A stretch of DNA of 64,000 nucleotides from Sphaerochaetaceae bacterium (GCA_028532915.1 JAQQAI010000051.1:62001-126000); one strand, 5' to 3'. Positions 27,311-35,471 are shown, numbered from the stretch's first letter. Notes: generated by a model not told the origin, from the sequence alone. Made by a program: numbers and translations.

Positions 27311-28240
27311 ATGCCAGTTAAGATATCTGAATCATTACCAGCAAGAAAGATCCTGGAAAAAGAGAACATCTTCGTGATGACAGAAAAACGTGCGCTCAGT
27401 CAGGATATCCGTCCTCTGAGGCTGCTGATTCTTAATCTGATGCCGCTTAAATCGAGTACCGAAACCAGCCTGCTGAGAAGACTGTCGAATACACCTCTGC
27501 AGATCGAAGTCGAATTTCTCAGGACGGCAACTTACACTTCCAAACATTCTCCGGCCGAATATCTCGATGAGTTCTACATCACACACGACATAGCCAGAAA
27601 GCGTTCCTATGACGGTCTGATCATAACCGGAGCTCCGATAGAGATGCTTGAATTCGAGAACGTCGATTACTGGGATGAGCTGTGTGATATCATGGAATGG
27701 GCTAATGAGCATGTCTATTCAACTCTTTTCTTATGCTGGGGAGCTCAGGCCGGAATGTACTATCACTATGGAATACGTAAGTATCCGCTTGCCGAGAAGA
27801 TGTTCGGTATCTATTCCCACAATGTATCGAAAAAGAACACCCCGCTGCTCAGAGGATTTGATGATTCATTCAATGCACCGCATTCGCGGCATACCGAGGT
27901 AAGACGCAAAGATGTCAGAAAGATCAAAGATCTCGAGATCTTGAGTGAATCCGAACAGGCCGGTCTTTTCATCGTTGCAAGCAAAGACAAGCGCAAAGTG
28001 TTCGTGTTCGGCCATCCTGAATATGAGAAGTACACCCTTGATGCCGAATACAAAAGAGATAGGGCGAAAGGTCTCGATATAAAGATCCCGAAGAACTATT
28101 ATGTGAACGATGATCCCGACGGCCCCGTCAATGTCTCATGGTATTCTCATGCACAGCTGTTATATACTAACTGGCTCAATTACTATGTCTATCAGACAAC
28201 TCCTTTCGATCTGGAATCACTGTCGATTTCAGCAAGATAA
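27311..28240 (+). CDS. metA: homoserine O-acetyltransferase (MetA family)
   Basis: Acylates homoserine as the first step of methionine synthesis. The 309-residue protein has LLILNLMPLKSSTE, GAPIEMLEFENVDYW (107-121), the nucleophile Cys142 in LFLCWGAQAG, and FGIYSHNV. Residue 111 is Glu. In this family Glu111, as in the Bacillus cereus enzyme, goes with acetyl-CoA, whereas Gly111, as in E. coli, goes with succinyl-CoA, so the product should be O-acetylhomoserine. No SAM riboswitch or other leader is visible in the 82 bases upstream, which hold the rpsU terminator. A perfect palindrome AATCGGCCGATT lies just after the gene (28248-28259). Confidence 0.93.
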   Translation: MPVKISESLPARKILEKENIFVMTEKRALSQDIRPLRLLILNLMPLKSSTETSLLRRLSNTPLQIEVEFLRTATYTSKHSPAEYLDEFYITHDIARKRSYDGLIITGAPIEMLEFENVDYWDELCDIMEWANEHVYSTLFLCWGAQAGMYYHYGIRKYPLAEKMFGIYSHNVSKKNTPLLRGFDDSFNAPHSRHTEVRRKDVRKIKDLEILSESEQAGLFIVASKDKRKVFVFGHPEYEKYTLDAEYKRDRAKGLDIKIPKNYYVNDDPDGPVNVSWYSHAQLLYTNWLNYYVYQTTPFDLESLSISAR

Positions 28241-28320
28241 TATCCTGAATCGGCCGATTATTTCCTGATTGGTATATTAGATCGATATTCTCGTATATTT
28301 TTATGAAAAATTTACAATCT

Positions 28321-28371
28321 GCTAAATTTAGCATTTAATATTTGACAAAAAACGCATTTATGCAGTAAAGT
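28321..28371 (+). promoter_or_regulatory. predicted serA promoter with two palindromes
   Basis: TTGACA (28342-28347), 18-bp spacer, TAAAGT (28366-28371). The palindrome GCTAAATTTAGC (28321-28332) lies upstream of the -35, and GCATTTATGC lies inside the spacer (28354-28363). They are candidate operator sites, possibly for the Lrp-type regulator that ends the operon. Confidence 0.5.
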
Positions 28372-28404
28372 ATGGTATCAAATTCTATATGAGGAGTACA
28401 GAGA

Positions 28405-29289
28405 ATGTTGCTACTAATTTCCGATGCTTTCGATCCATCCCTGAAAGATCTTCTCAGCACTTTTGGAGAAGTGACTGAAGATAAGGGACGAGTCAGTGAA
28501 GCTGATGTGGTTCTGGTAAGAAGTAAGACAAAATGTACGAAAGAGTACATTGATTCGGCAAAGAATTTAAAACTGATAATCCGTGGTGGGGTTGGAATCG
28601 ATAACATCGACTCAGCTTATGCCGCCTCAAAGGGGATCATTGTCAGAAACACTCCGAAGTCATCGGCAATTGCTGTTGCTGAGCTGGCATTCGCTCTGAT
28701 GCTGAGTGTCCCGACCAATCTGATTGCCATGCACAACGGTATGAAAGAAGGGCAGTGGCTCAAGAAGATGAAGAGAACTGAGCTGTACGGCAAGACACTC
28801 GCTCTGTTCGGCATCGGAAATATTGCCTCCATGGTGGCAGTGCGAGCACAGGCCTTCGGCATGAATGTCATCGCATATGACAAATACGTCACTGAATCTG
28901 CTGTAGCAACGATGGTGCCGACACTTGAAGATGCTGTAAGAGAAGCCGATTACATTTCTATGCACCTGCCTCTCACAGATGAGACAAGGGGAGTCTTCAA
29001 CGAAAAACTCATCGGAGCATGCACAAAGAAACCTGTCGTGATCAATACAGGAAGAGGCCCGTGCGTAGATGCAGATGCCATGAAGAAGGCTCTGGAAGAG
29101 GGAAGTATCAGCTGGTATGCAACAGATGTCTATCCGAGTGATCCTCCAAGTCCCGATTATCCTCTCCTTGCATCCGACAGAGTTACGCTGACTCCCCATG
29201 TCGGAGCAAACAGTGTGGAAAACCTTTTACGTATCGGAGATGAGGCGACGGCCATCATCAAAGAACTTATTGATGGAGGAAAGATATGA
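28405..29289 (+). CDS. serA: D-3-phosphoglycerate dehydrogenase, short form
   Basis: Oxidises 3-phosphoglycerate to 3-phosphohydroxypyruvate with NAD, the first step of serine synthesis. The 294-residue D-2-hydroxyacid dehydrogenase has LIIRGGVGIDNID (about 58), the nucleotide site FGIGNIASMVAV (about 134), the catalytic Arg in INTGRGPCVD (about 218), and the His in TPHVGANS near 266. It has no ACT domain, so feedback control by serine at such a domain is absent. The SD GAGGAG precedes the ATG. serC follows with a four-base ATGA overlap, which supports the SerA assignment over other hydroxyacid dehydrogenases. Confidence 0.9.
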   Translation: MLLLISDAFDPSLKDLLSTFGEVTEDKGRVSEADVVLVRSKTKCTKEYIDSAKNLKLIIRGGVGIDNIDSAYAASKGIIVRNTPKSSAIAVAELAFALMLSVPTNLIAMHNGMKEGQWLKKMKRTELYGKTLALFGIGNIASMVAVRAQAFGMNVIAYDKYVTESAVATMVPTLEDAVREADYISMHLPLTDETRGVFNEKLIGACTKKPVVINTGRGPCVDADAMKKALEEGSISWYATDVYPSDPPSPDYPLLASDRVTLTPHVGANSVENLLRIGDEATAIIKELIDGGKI

Positions 29290-30371
29290 ACCGGAAGAAA
29301 AACTTTTTTGCAGGACCCTCTGTTTTGCCTGTAGAGGTTCTGCAGCAGCTTCATGAGGATCTGCTCGATTACAAAGGCTACGGCCTGAGTATGATCGAAG
29401 CAAGTCATCGCGGACAGCCGTTTGAAACGATGTACCAGGAAACACTGTCATTGGTCCGCTCGCTCATGAACGTTCCCGAAGATTATGAGATCTTCTTTCT
29501 AGGCGGCGGTGCGACACTTCAGTTCTCGATGATACCGATGAACTTCCTGAAAAATGGCACAGTAGCCGATTACATAAAAAGCGGAACATGGTCGAACAAG
29601 GCCGCCGCTGATGCGGCGAAAGTGGGAGATGTGAATCTCTATTATGACGGAACCGATAACGGTTTCTCTTCTCTGCCCGATCCTTCGGCTGTCAAACCTT
29701 CCGAAAACTCATCATATCTGTATCTGTGTTCCAACGAGACCATAGGCGGTATTGAATGGCAGAGCTGGCCTGAAACAGGTGATGTCCCTCTCATTGCAGA
29801 TATGTCCAGTGATCTGCTGAGCCGTCCGGTACCTGTCGAGAAATTCTCGATGATCTACGGCGGTGTCCAGAAGAATCTGGGACCTGCAGGAGCAACTCTG
29901 GTCATTCTGAAGAAGGATATGCTCGAAAGACAGAATCCTAACCTCACGGCCTATCTTGACTATTCACTGCATGCGAAAGGCGGCGGATTATACAATACTC
30001 CTCCTGTATTCAGCATCTGGGCTGTGAAACTGGTTCTCGAATGGATCCAGAAGAACGGCGGAGCAGAAGGAATGGATAAACGGGCCGCATTGAAATCAAG
30101 TCTCATCTACGATGTTATCGATGGAAGTGACGGGTTCTACCGTTCTCCGGTCGATAAGAATGTCCGTTCCAGGATGAATGTAGTGTTCAGAATGGGAAGT
30201 GAGGAATTGGAGAAGAAATTCCTGGCGGAAGCAGGCGAGAACGGGATGTTGGGGCTGAAAGGTCACCGGAGCGTCGGAGGGTTGAGAGCCAGTATCTATA
30301 ACTCTCTCCCTGTCGAAGATGTTCAGGCTCTGGCCGACATGATGAAAGAATTTCAAAGAGTGAACGGATAA
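29286..30371 (+). CDS. serC: phosphoserine aminotransferase
   Basis: PLP enzyme converting 3-phosphohydroxypyruvate and glutamate to phosphoserine. The 361-residue protein has NFFAGPSVLPVEVLQQ, EASHRGQPFE, FLGGGATLQFSMIPMNF, SNETIGGIEW, the Schiff-base Lys in YGGVQKNLGPAG (about 192-203), YNTPPVFSIW and the C-terminal GLKGHRSVGGLRASIYN. All are standard SerC signatures. It overlaps serA by four bases and the regulator gene by one, a tightly coupled three-gene operon. No serB gene is present nearby. Confidence 0.96.
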   Translation: MNRKKNFFAGPSVLPVEVLQQLHEDLLDYKGYGLSMIEASHRGQPFETMYQETLSLVRSLMNVPEDYEIFFLGGGATLQFSMIPMNFLKNGTVADYIKSGTWSNKAAADAAKVGDVNLYYDGTDNGFSSLPDPSAVKPSENSSYLYLCSNETIGGIEWQSWPETGDVPLIADMSSDLLSRPVPVEKFSMIYGGVQKNLGPAGATLVILKKDMLERQNPNLTAYLDYSLHAKGGGLYNTPPVFSIWAVKLVLEWIQKNGGAEGMDKRAALKSSLIYDVIDGSDGFYRSPVDKNVRSRMNVVFRMGSEELEKKFLAEAGENGMLGLKGHRSVGGLRASIYNSLPVEDVQALADMMKEFQRVNG

Positions 30372-30823
30372 TGAAAAAGATTGATGACACGAATAAAGCA
30401 ATAATCAGGCAGCTCACCGATGGGAGAAAAGCCTTCAGCGCAATCGCAGAAGAGCTGTCCATCACGGAAAACACGGTGAGAGCGAGAGTGAACAAACTCA
30501 TCGATGAAGGAATCCTTCATATTTCAGGCCTGATCAACCCCGAATACCTTCCCGGAGTCCAGGTCATCGTGATGGGTGTGAAACTCAAAACGTTGGATCT
30601 GGGGCGGAAGGCGGAGGAGTTCTCCCGACTGAGGGGGGTTGTCTCTGCAGTTGTCGTCACAGGCCGCTATGATCTGATCGTTCAGGTCCTTCTCAGCGAG
30701 GATGAAGATCTGTCGCTGCTGGATTTCTTCAAGAAAGAGCTTTCAAAGGTATCAGAGATACTGGAAGTGGAAACATTTGTCGTGTATCAGTCACATAATT
30801 ATCATTTGCCTTTTATTCTATAA
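30371..30823 (+). CDS. Lrp/AsnC family transcriptional regulator
   Basis: A 150-residue regulator with an N-terminal winged helix-turn-helix (DDTNKAIIRQLTDGRKAFSAIAEELSITENTVRARVNKLIDEG) and a C-terminal RAM/ACT-like ligand domain (GVKLKTLDLGRKAEEFSRL, VVTGRYDLIVQVLL). Members form octamer-like rings and respond to amino acids. It is the last gene of the serA-serC operon (TAATG overlap), so it probably controls serine synthesis, perhaps through the palindromes at the serA promoter. AsnC-type regulators are also found next to ectoine-degradation genes in other bacteria, and that island begins 200 bases downstream, but a terminator separates the two. Confidence 0.88.
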   Translation: MKKIDDTNKAIIRQLTDGRKAFSAIAEELSITENTVRARVNKLIDEGILHISGLINPEYLPGVQVIVMGVKLKTLDLGRKAEEFSRLRGVVSAVVVTGRYDLIVQVLLSEDEDLSLLDFFKKELSKVSEILEVETFVVYQSHNYHLPFIL

Positions 30824-30844
30824 CTGAAAAAGTTTCAGATTTCG

Positions 30845-30889
30845 TCCCCCCGACTAAGAAAAATACTTAGGATGGGGGGATATTTTTTA
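30845..30889 (+). terminator. terminator of the serA-serC-lrp operon
   Basis: TCCCCCC-GA-CTAAG pairs with CTTAG-GAT-GGGGGGA with a small internal loop; TATTTTTT follows. It separates the serine operon from the ectoine island. Confidence 0.85.
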
Positions 30890-30913
30890 GTAAAATTTGT
30901 GAGAAACCTTAGA

Positions 30914-31025
30914 ATATTGAAAAATATTGCTCTAGAACGCAAAATATCGATATGGAAGTATCGTATAAATAAATTTTGACAGATTTTTCTTGACAAGCTT
31001 GGATTATCCCATCATACTAGCCCTA
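30914..31025 (+). promoter_or_regulatory. promoter region of the iclR/ectoine island; leaderless start
   Basis: TTGACA (30990-30995), 17-bp spacer, CATACT (31013-31018), which places the expected transcription start at about 31025, the A of the IclR ATG. A second TTGACA lies at 30976. Upstream are the inverted repeat AATATT-GAAA-AATATT (30913-30928) and the perfect palindrome ATATCGATAT (30944-30953), both possible operator sites. Confidence 0.6.
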
Positions 31026-31834
31026 TGGTTCAATATACAAACGGTAGTTCAAATAATGATACACCTTACCCGATTGCGACTACTGTCGTGAAGGCTTTGA
31101 CGATAATTGAATATATCGCCTCTCACCAGCCGGTTCAGCCGGTGAAGATGGTCAGAGACCTTCAGCTCACCCGTGCGAACCTTCATCGTCTTCTTGCCAC
31201 ACTCGTACGAACGGGATATGTAGAGAAGACATCGAGCGGTTATCAGCTGTCTTTGAAGCTGTTTCAGCTCGGATCGACGGTTCCTGTGAAAGTACAGCTG
31301 CGGGAACTTGCCCGCTCTCACATGCATGATCTTGAACGCATCGCACGGGAGAACATCTATCTTACTGTTTTGTATAATGATCAGGTCATAGCTATCGAAG
31401 AGGTGAAAAGCGCACATACCGTGATTCTCAATCCTGATGTCATATACACATATCCGGTGAATTCATGCGCATCCGGCAAGATGCTGATTTCCAGTCTTTC
31501 GGCTGAGAATCTCGATGCGTACATTGAAAATCTCGATATGATCGCGAAGACAGAACATACGGTTACCGATAAAGCCGAATTTAAAAGACAGGTTCTCGAG
31601 GCAAGGGAAAACGGATATGCGATCGAACTGCTCGAATTCGGAAATCACCTTAACAGCATCGCGGCTCCTATCTGCGACAGAGAAGGGGAAGTGATAGCCA
31701 CCATCGGTATATCGGGGCCTTCAATGAGACTGACGGAAGCAAGGATCATGGAATTGATCGAGCCGCTGAAGAACAGCGCTGCTCTCATCACAGAAAAACT
31801 TATAAATAAACATAATAAAGCGCCACTGTGGTAA
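31025..31834 (+). CDS. IclR family transcriptional regulator
   Basis: A 269-residue regulator with the N-terminal winged helix (ALTIIEYIASHQPVQPVKMVRDLQLTRANLHRLLATLVRTGYVEKT, about 24-69) and the C-terminal IclR effector domain (about 90-255) with LPVNSCASGKMLIS-type and ELLEFGNHLNSIAAPICD elements. It precedes the whole ectoine island in the same direction by 26 bases and is the only dedicated regulator there. The characterised ectoine-catabolic clusters use the MocR/GabR-type EnuR or AsnC-type DoeX, so an IclR member would be a replacement. There is no SD before the ATG and the promoter spacing predicts a leaderless mRNA. The effector is unknown; N-acetyl-diaminobutyrate is a reasonable guess from EnuR. 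Confidence 0.88.
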   Translation: MVQYTNGSSNNDTPYPIATTVVKALTIIEYIASHQPVQPVKMVRDLQLTRANLHRLLATLVRTGYVEKTSSGYQLSLKLFQLGSTVPVKVQLRELARSHMHDLERIARENIYLTVLYNDQVIAIEEVKSAHTVILNPDVIYTYPVNSCASGKMLISSLSAENLDAYIENLDMIAKTEHTVTDKAEFKRQVLEARENGYAIELLEFGNHLNSIAAPICDREGEVIATIGISGPSMRLTEARIMELIEPLKNSAALITEKLINKHNKAPLW

Positions 31835-31860
31835 ATCACAGGTGGGAAAGGAGATGTATA

Positions 31861-33243
31861 ATGGATAATGAAAAAATGTTCGAACAGATGTCGATGGAAG
31901 GGGCTCCCAAGATCGTTACAGTACCTCCGGGACCTGCATCAAAAGAGATTCTGCAGTATCAGGCTGATAATGAAAGCAGCGCTGTTTCTTATTCGAAAGG
32001 TATGCCGATGGCAATTGCAAAAGCTAAAGGTGCAACGATCGAAGATGTAGACGGTAATATCTATATTGATATGTTCGCTGGTGCCGGGGTAATGGCTTTA
32101 GGTCATGGTCATGACGAAGTCCTCAAAGCAGCTCATGCACAGATCGACAAAGTTACCCATACTCTAGATATCCCTTCACCGACCAGAGTGGAGATGGTGA
32201 AAGCCCTCAGACGTATCCTTCCGAAGGAGCTTTCCAGAGTGTTCTTCGGCGGACCTACCGGTTCCGATGCTGTCGAGCAGGCTATCAAACTTGCCAAGTA
32301 CAACACAAAGAGAAACGGAATCATTGCTTTCGAAGGTGCTTATCACGGGATGACGGGAGTTGCGCTTGCTCTTACGACAGATTCAGGCCACAGAGACGGA
32401 ATAGGTGAGCTGGTCCCGGGTGTCCAATTCATCCCGTATCCGTATACCTACAGAAACCCGTTCGGCTGTCCTGACGAAGACCTTGATCTGCAGTGTGCCG
32501 ATTATCTCGAAAGAATTCTTGAGGATTCCCACTCCGGCACATCGCTTCCAGCAGCAGTCATTCTCGAATCCGTCCAGGGCGAAGGCGGAACTATCATTCC
32601 TTCACCCAGATTCATGCAGAGAGTGAGAGAGATTACGAAAAAACACGGAATCATCATGATCTGTGATGAGATTCAGGCCGGATTGGGAAGAACCGGAAAG
32701 ATGTTCGCTTTCGAACATGCCGGAATCGTTCCAGATATCATCACTATGAGTAAAGCGCTCGGTGGTGTCGGATTCCCGATCTCTGCTATTGCTTATAGAG
32801 AAGAATTGAACACGTGGCCTGCAGGTAAGACCATCGGAACTTTCCGGGGAAACATGATTGCTTTCGCTGCTGGTGCTGCTGCGCTTAACTGGATGAAAGA
32901 TAATAAGATTCCAGAAAGAACATTAGCTCTTGGTGAAAAAGCAATGGTCCGTTTCAAAGAGATCGAAGCAAAATATGATATCGTAGGTGAAGCAAGAGGT
33001 CTCGGCCTCATGATAGCTCTTGAAATGGTTACCGATTCAAAGAGTAAAACTCCTGCAGAAGCTCTTGCGAAGAAAGTGAGAAAGTATGCTCATCAAAGGG
33101 GCGTTATGATCGAAGTCGGCGGACATCACAACAATGTCGCTCGTCTATTACCACCATTAGTAATATCGGAAGAGTACTTGATGAAAGGTATCGATATTAT
33201 CGAGAGTGTTGTTAAAGATCTTCAAGATGGTAAACTTGACTAA
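31861..33243 (+). CDS. class III aminotransferase, diaminobutyrate type (DoeD-like)
   Basis: PLP enzyme proposed to convert L-2,4-diaminobutyrate and 2-oxoglutarate to aspartate semialdehyde and glutamate. The 460-residue protein has DVDGNIYIDMFAGAGVMALG, FFGGPTGSDAVEQAIKLAKY, FEGAYHGMTG, the PLP-contact Asp in ICDEIQAGLGRTGKMFAFEH and the Schiff-base Lys in ITMSKALGGVGFPISA. The PTGSDAVE and AYHGMTG forms are those of diaminobutyrate transaminases (EctB/DoeD/DatB group). AAAGGAG before ATG 31861 fixes the start; a frame opening at 31828 overlaps iclR. EctB of ectoine synthesis runs the same reaction, but no ectA or ectC is present and the neighbours are degradative. Confidence 0.85.
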   Translation: MDNEKMFEQMSMEGAPKIVTVPPGPASKEILQYQADNESSAVSYSKGMPMAIAKAKGATIEDVDGNIYIDMFAGAGVMALGHGHDEVLKAAHAQIDKVTHTLDIPSPTRVEMVKALRRILPKELSRVFFGGPTGSDAVEQAIKLAKYNTKRNGIIAFEGAYHGMTGVALALTTDSGHRDGIGELVPGVQFIPYPYTYRNPFGCPDEDLDLQCADYLERILEDSHSGTSLPAAVILESVQGEGGTIIPSPRFMQRVREITKKHGIIMICDEIQAGLGRTGKMFAFEHAGIVPDIITMSKALGGVGFPISAIAYREELNTWPAGKTIGTFRGNMIAFAAGAAALNWMKDNKIPERTLALGEKAMVRFKEIEAKYDIVGEARGLGLMIALEMVTDSKSKTPAEALAKKVRKYAHQRGVMIEVGGHHNNVARLLPPLVISEEYLMKGIDIIESVVKDLQDGKLD

Positions 33244-33262
33244 ACGTTTGGAGGAAAGATAA

Positions 33263-34279
33263 ATGGCTAAAACATATACAGTTGCAGTAGTAGGTGCATG
33301 TGGTGTCGTCGGGACCGAAATGATCTCGACGCTTGAGAGAAGAAAATTCCCTGTAGGGACTCTGGTCCCTCTCGATATCGCTTCACAAGCCGGAAAGGAA
33401 GTTGCCTTCAACGGTAAGTCATGGACAGTCAAGGAAGCGAAAGAGGGAGCGTTCAAGGGCGTCGATATCGCCATATTCTCGGCTGGCGGTGATGCGAGTG
33501 CGGTTCTCGCACCCATCGCGGTGAAAGAGGGTGCTATCGTTGTTGATAACAGCAGCCAGTGGAGAATGGATCCCGATTGTCCGTTAGTGATTCCCGAGGT
33601 GAATCCTCAGGATCTCGACTGGCATAAGGGGATCATTGCGAATCCTAACTGTTCCACAATCCAGATGCTGGTGGTTCTCAAACCTCTGCATGATGCAGCC
33701 AAAATCAAAAGAGTCGTCGTATCCACCTATCAGGCAGTCTCCGGTTCAGGAAAAAGAGCCATCGACGGACTCAAGGCCGAAGCTTCAGAATATCTTGCAG
33801 AAGGTAAAGTCTCTGCTCCGAAAGCTTACGGTCAGCAGATTGCTTTCAATGCAATTCCTCATATTGATGTATTCCAGGAAGGCGGATATACGAAAGAAGA
33901 GTATAAAATGGTAAATGAAACCAAAAAAATGCTCGACGAAAATATTGATGTTTCTCCAACATGTGTAAGAATTCCCGTCTGGTATGGCCATTCTGAATCT
34001 CTAAATATAGAGACAGAAAAGAAATTGAGTAGAAAAGAGGTGATGGATTTATTATCAACGGCTCCTTCAATAAAGGTTATTGATGAAGTTGAAAAAGAGG
34101 TTTATCCTACGCCCTTAATGAGTAACAATGAAGATCTTACCATGGTGGGCAGGATCAGAGAGGATTTCACGATTGATAATGGTATCAACCTCTGGGTTGT
34201 TTCCAACAATATCAGAAAGGGTGCCGCCCTCAATGCGGTACAGATTGCAGAAACGCTGATTGAAAGGAACCTTGTCTAA
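33263..34279 (+). CDS. asd: aspartate-semialdehyde dehydrogenase (phosphorylating type)
   Basis: A 338-residue Asd. The nucleotide motif is VAVVGACGVVGTEMI (about 7-21), then IFSAGGDAS, the catalytic Cys in IANPNCSTIQM (about 131-141), TYQAVSGSGK and a substrate-binding RIPVWYGHSES. Asd interconverts aspartyl phosphate and aspartate semialdehyde with NADP. Here it sits between the aminotransferase that would make aspartate semialdehyde and the deacetylase, so in this operon it may run in the oxidative, phosphate-consuming direction. The 3' third is markedly richer in A+T (35 percent G+C over 33961-34080 by count) than the 5' part (50 percent over 33541-33600). Spacing to both neighbours is short. 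Confidence 0.93.
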   Translation: MAKTYTVAVVGACGVVGTEMISTLERRKFPVGTLVPLDIASQAGKEVAFNGKSWTVKEAKEGAFKGVDIAIFSAGGDASAVLAPIAVKEGAIVVDNSSQWRMDPDCPLVIPEVNPQDLDWHKGIIANPNCSTIQMLVVLKPLHDAAKIKRVVVSTYQAVSGSGKRAIDGLKAEASEYLAEGKVSAPKAYGQQIAFNAIPHIDVFQEGGYTKEEYKMVNETKKMLDENIDVSPTCVRIPVWYGHSESLNIETEKKLSRKEVMDLLSTAPSIKVIDEVEKEVYPTPLMSNNEDLTMVGRIREDFTIDNGINLWVVSNNIRKGAALNAVQIAETLIERNLV

Positions 34280-34280
34280 G

Positions 34281-35471
34281 ATGAAAGATATCACCTCATA
34301 CGTAACGGAATTGACAGATGAACTGATAGAACTGCGCCGGGATTTTCACCGGCACCCGGAATTGGGATTCGAGGAGTATAGAACTTCGAAGGTAATTGAA
34401 GAGTATCTGCAATCATTGGGACTGAAAACTGAAAAAGTCGCCAAAACCGGTGTCGTTGCGTTACTTCGGGGTGAGAAATCCTCAGAAGGGCCGGTATTGC
34501 TCATGCGATCAGATATCGATGCCCTTCCTGTTCAGGAAGAGACTCAATTACCATTCAGCAGCGAGAATGCTAATGTCATGCATGCCTGCGGGCACGATGC
34601 CCACATCGCCATGATGCTTGTCGCTGCAAAGATTCTTTCTCAACATACAGCTTCTTTTGCCGGTTCGATTAAATTCGTCTTTCAGCCGAACGAAGAAGTT
34701 GCAGGGGCTCAAGTGATGATTGATGAAGGGGTACTGGAGAATCCTCACGTGGATGCCGCAATGGGCGTTCACATCTGGTCTCCACTGCCTTCCGGTACCA
34801 TAGGGATAAAATCGGGTGCAGTCACCTCGTCCATGGATGTGTTCAAAGTGACGATCCAGGGGAGAGGAGGACATACCGGTTACCCTGACAGCGCTGTTGA
34901 TCCTGTGATATGTGCTTCTCAGATAATCTCGCAGGTACAGACGATTCAGACTCGATTTGTTTCTCCAATGAAACCGATCGCTTTGATGTTCGGTCGTGTT
35001 GCGGGCGGAACGAAGAATAATATAATTCCAGACACCGTAGAGCTCGAAGGTACGATACGATACCTGTTCTCTACGAAACCTGGAGCTCAGGATAATCCTA
35101 CAGACAAGTTCGTCGAGATGGTGAATTCCATCTGCCAAACTTACGGCTGTAGTGCCGCCTTCGAAATCAATCACGAAAATGATGCTGTAGTGAACGATCC
35201 TATCATGACCAAATTAGGCTATGGTGCAGCCGCACAGGTAGTTGGTAAGGACAATGTAGCCGAACATTGTTCGATGGCATGTGAGGATTTTGCCGCATTC
35301 GCGGACTGTGTCCCCTCCATCTTTGCGTTCATCGGAACCGCAAGAAATGAAGCGAACAGCATCTATCCCCACCACAATCCGAAGTTTACGATCGATGAGG
35401 CAACCTTACCGACTGGTGTCTCATATCTTGTGACCGGTGCTTTGGATTATCTTAACGGAGGGTGCGAATGA
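34281..35471 (+). CDS. M20D amidohydrolase, proposed N-acetyl-diaminobutyrate deacetylase
   Basis: A 396-residue metal-dependent amidohydrolase of the hippurate hydrolase/N-acyl-amino-acid deacetylase group. It begins ELIELRRDFHRHPELGFEEYRTS and has the metal-site MHACGHDAHIAMML (about 95-108, Cys and His ligands), the catalytic Glu pair in FQPNEEVAGA (about 134), GVHIW, the dimerisation GRGGHTGYPDSAVDPV, and the last ligand in YPHHNPKF (about 362). By position it should cleave the acetyl group from N-acetyl-diaminobutyrate after ring opening; the known EutE/DoeB enzymes belong to a different AstE/AspA-type fold. The start ATG 34281 follows the asd stop by one base, with AAAGGAA upstream. Confidence 0.85.
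   Translation: MKDITSYVTELTDELIELRRDFHRHPELGFEEYRTSKVIEEYLQSLGLKTEKVAKTGVVALLRGEKSSEGPVLLMRSDIDALPVQEETQLPFSSENANVMHACGHDAHIAMMLVAAKILSQHTASFAGSIKFVFQPNEEVAGAQVMIDEGVLENPHVDAAMGVHIWSPLPSGTIGIKSGAVTSSMDVFKVTIQGRGGHTGYPDSAVDPVICASQIISQVQTIQTRFVSPMKPIALMFGRVAGGTKNNIIPDTVELEGTIRYLFSTKPGAQDNPTDKFVEMVNSICQTYGCSAAFEINHENDAVVNDPIMTKLGYGAAAQVVGKDNVAEHCSMACEDFAAFADCVPSIFAFIGTARNEANSIYPHHNPKFTIDEATLPTGVSYLVTGALDYLNGGCE

Noticed and set aside
28241-28275. Terminator after metA at the palindrome AATCGGCCGATT
   Set aside because: The palindrome is perfect but has no loop of proper size and no T run; it is left as an unexplained site.
31861-33243. EctB of ectoine biosynthesis
   Set aside because: The aminotransferase resembles EctB, but no ectA, ectC or ectD gene is present, and the neighbours are uptake and degradative genes.
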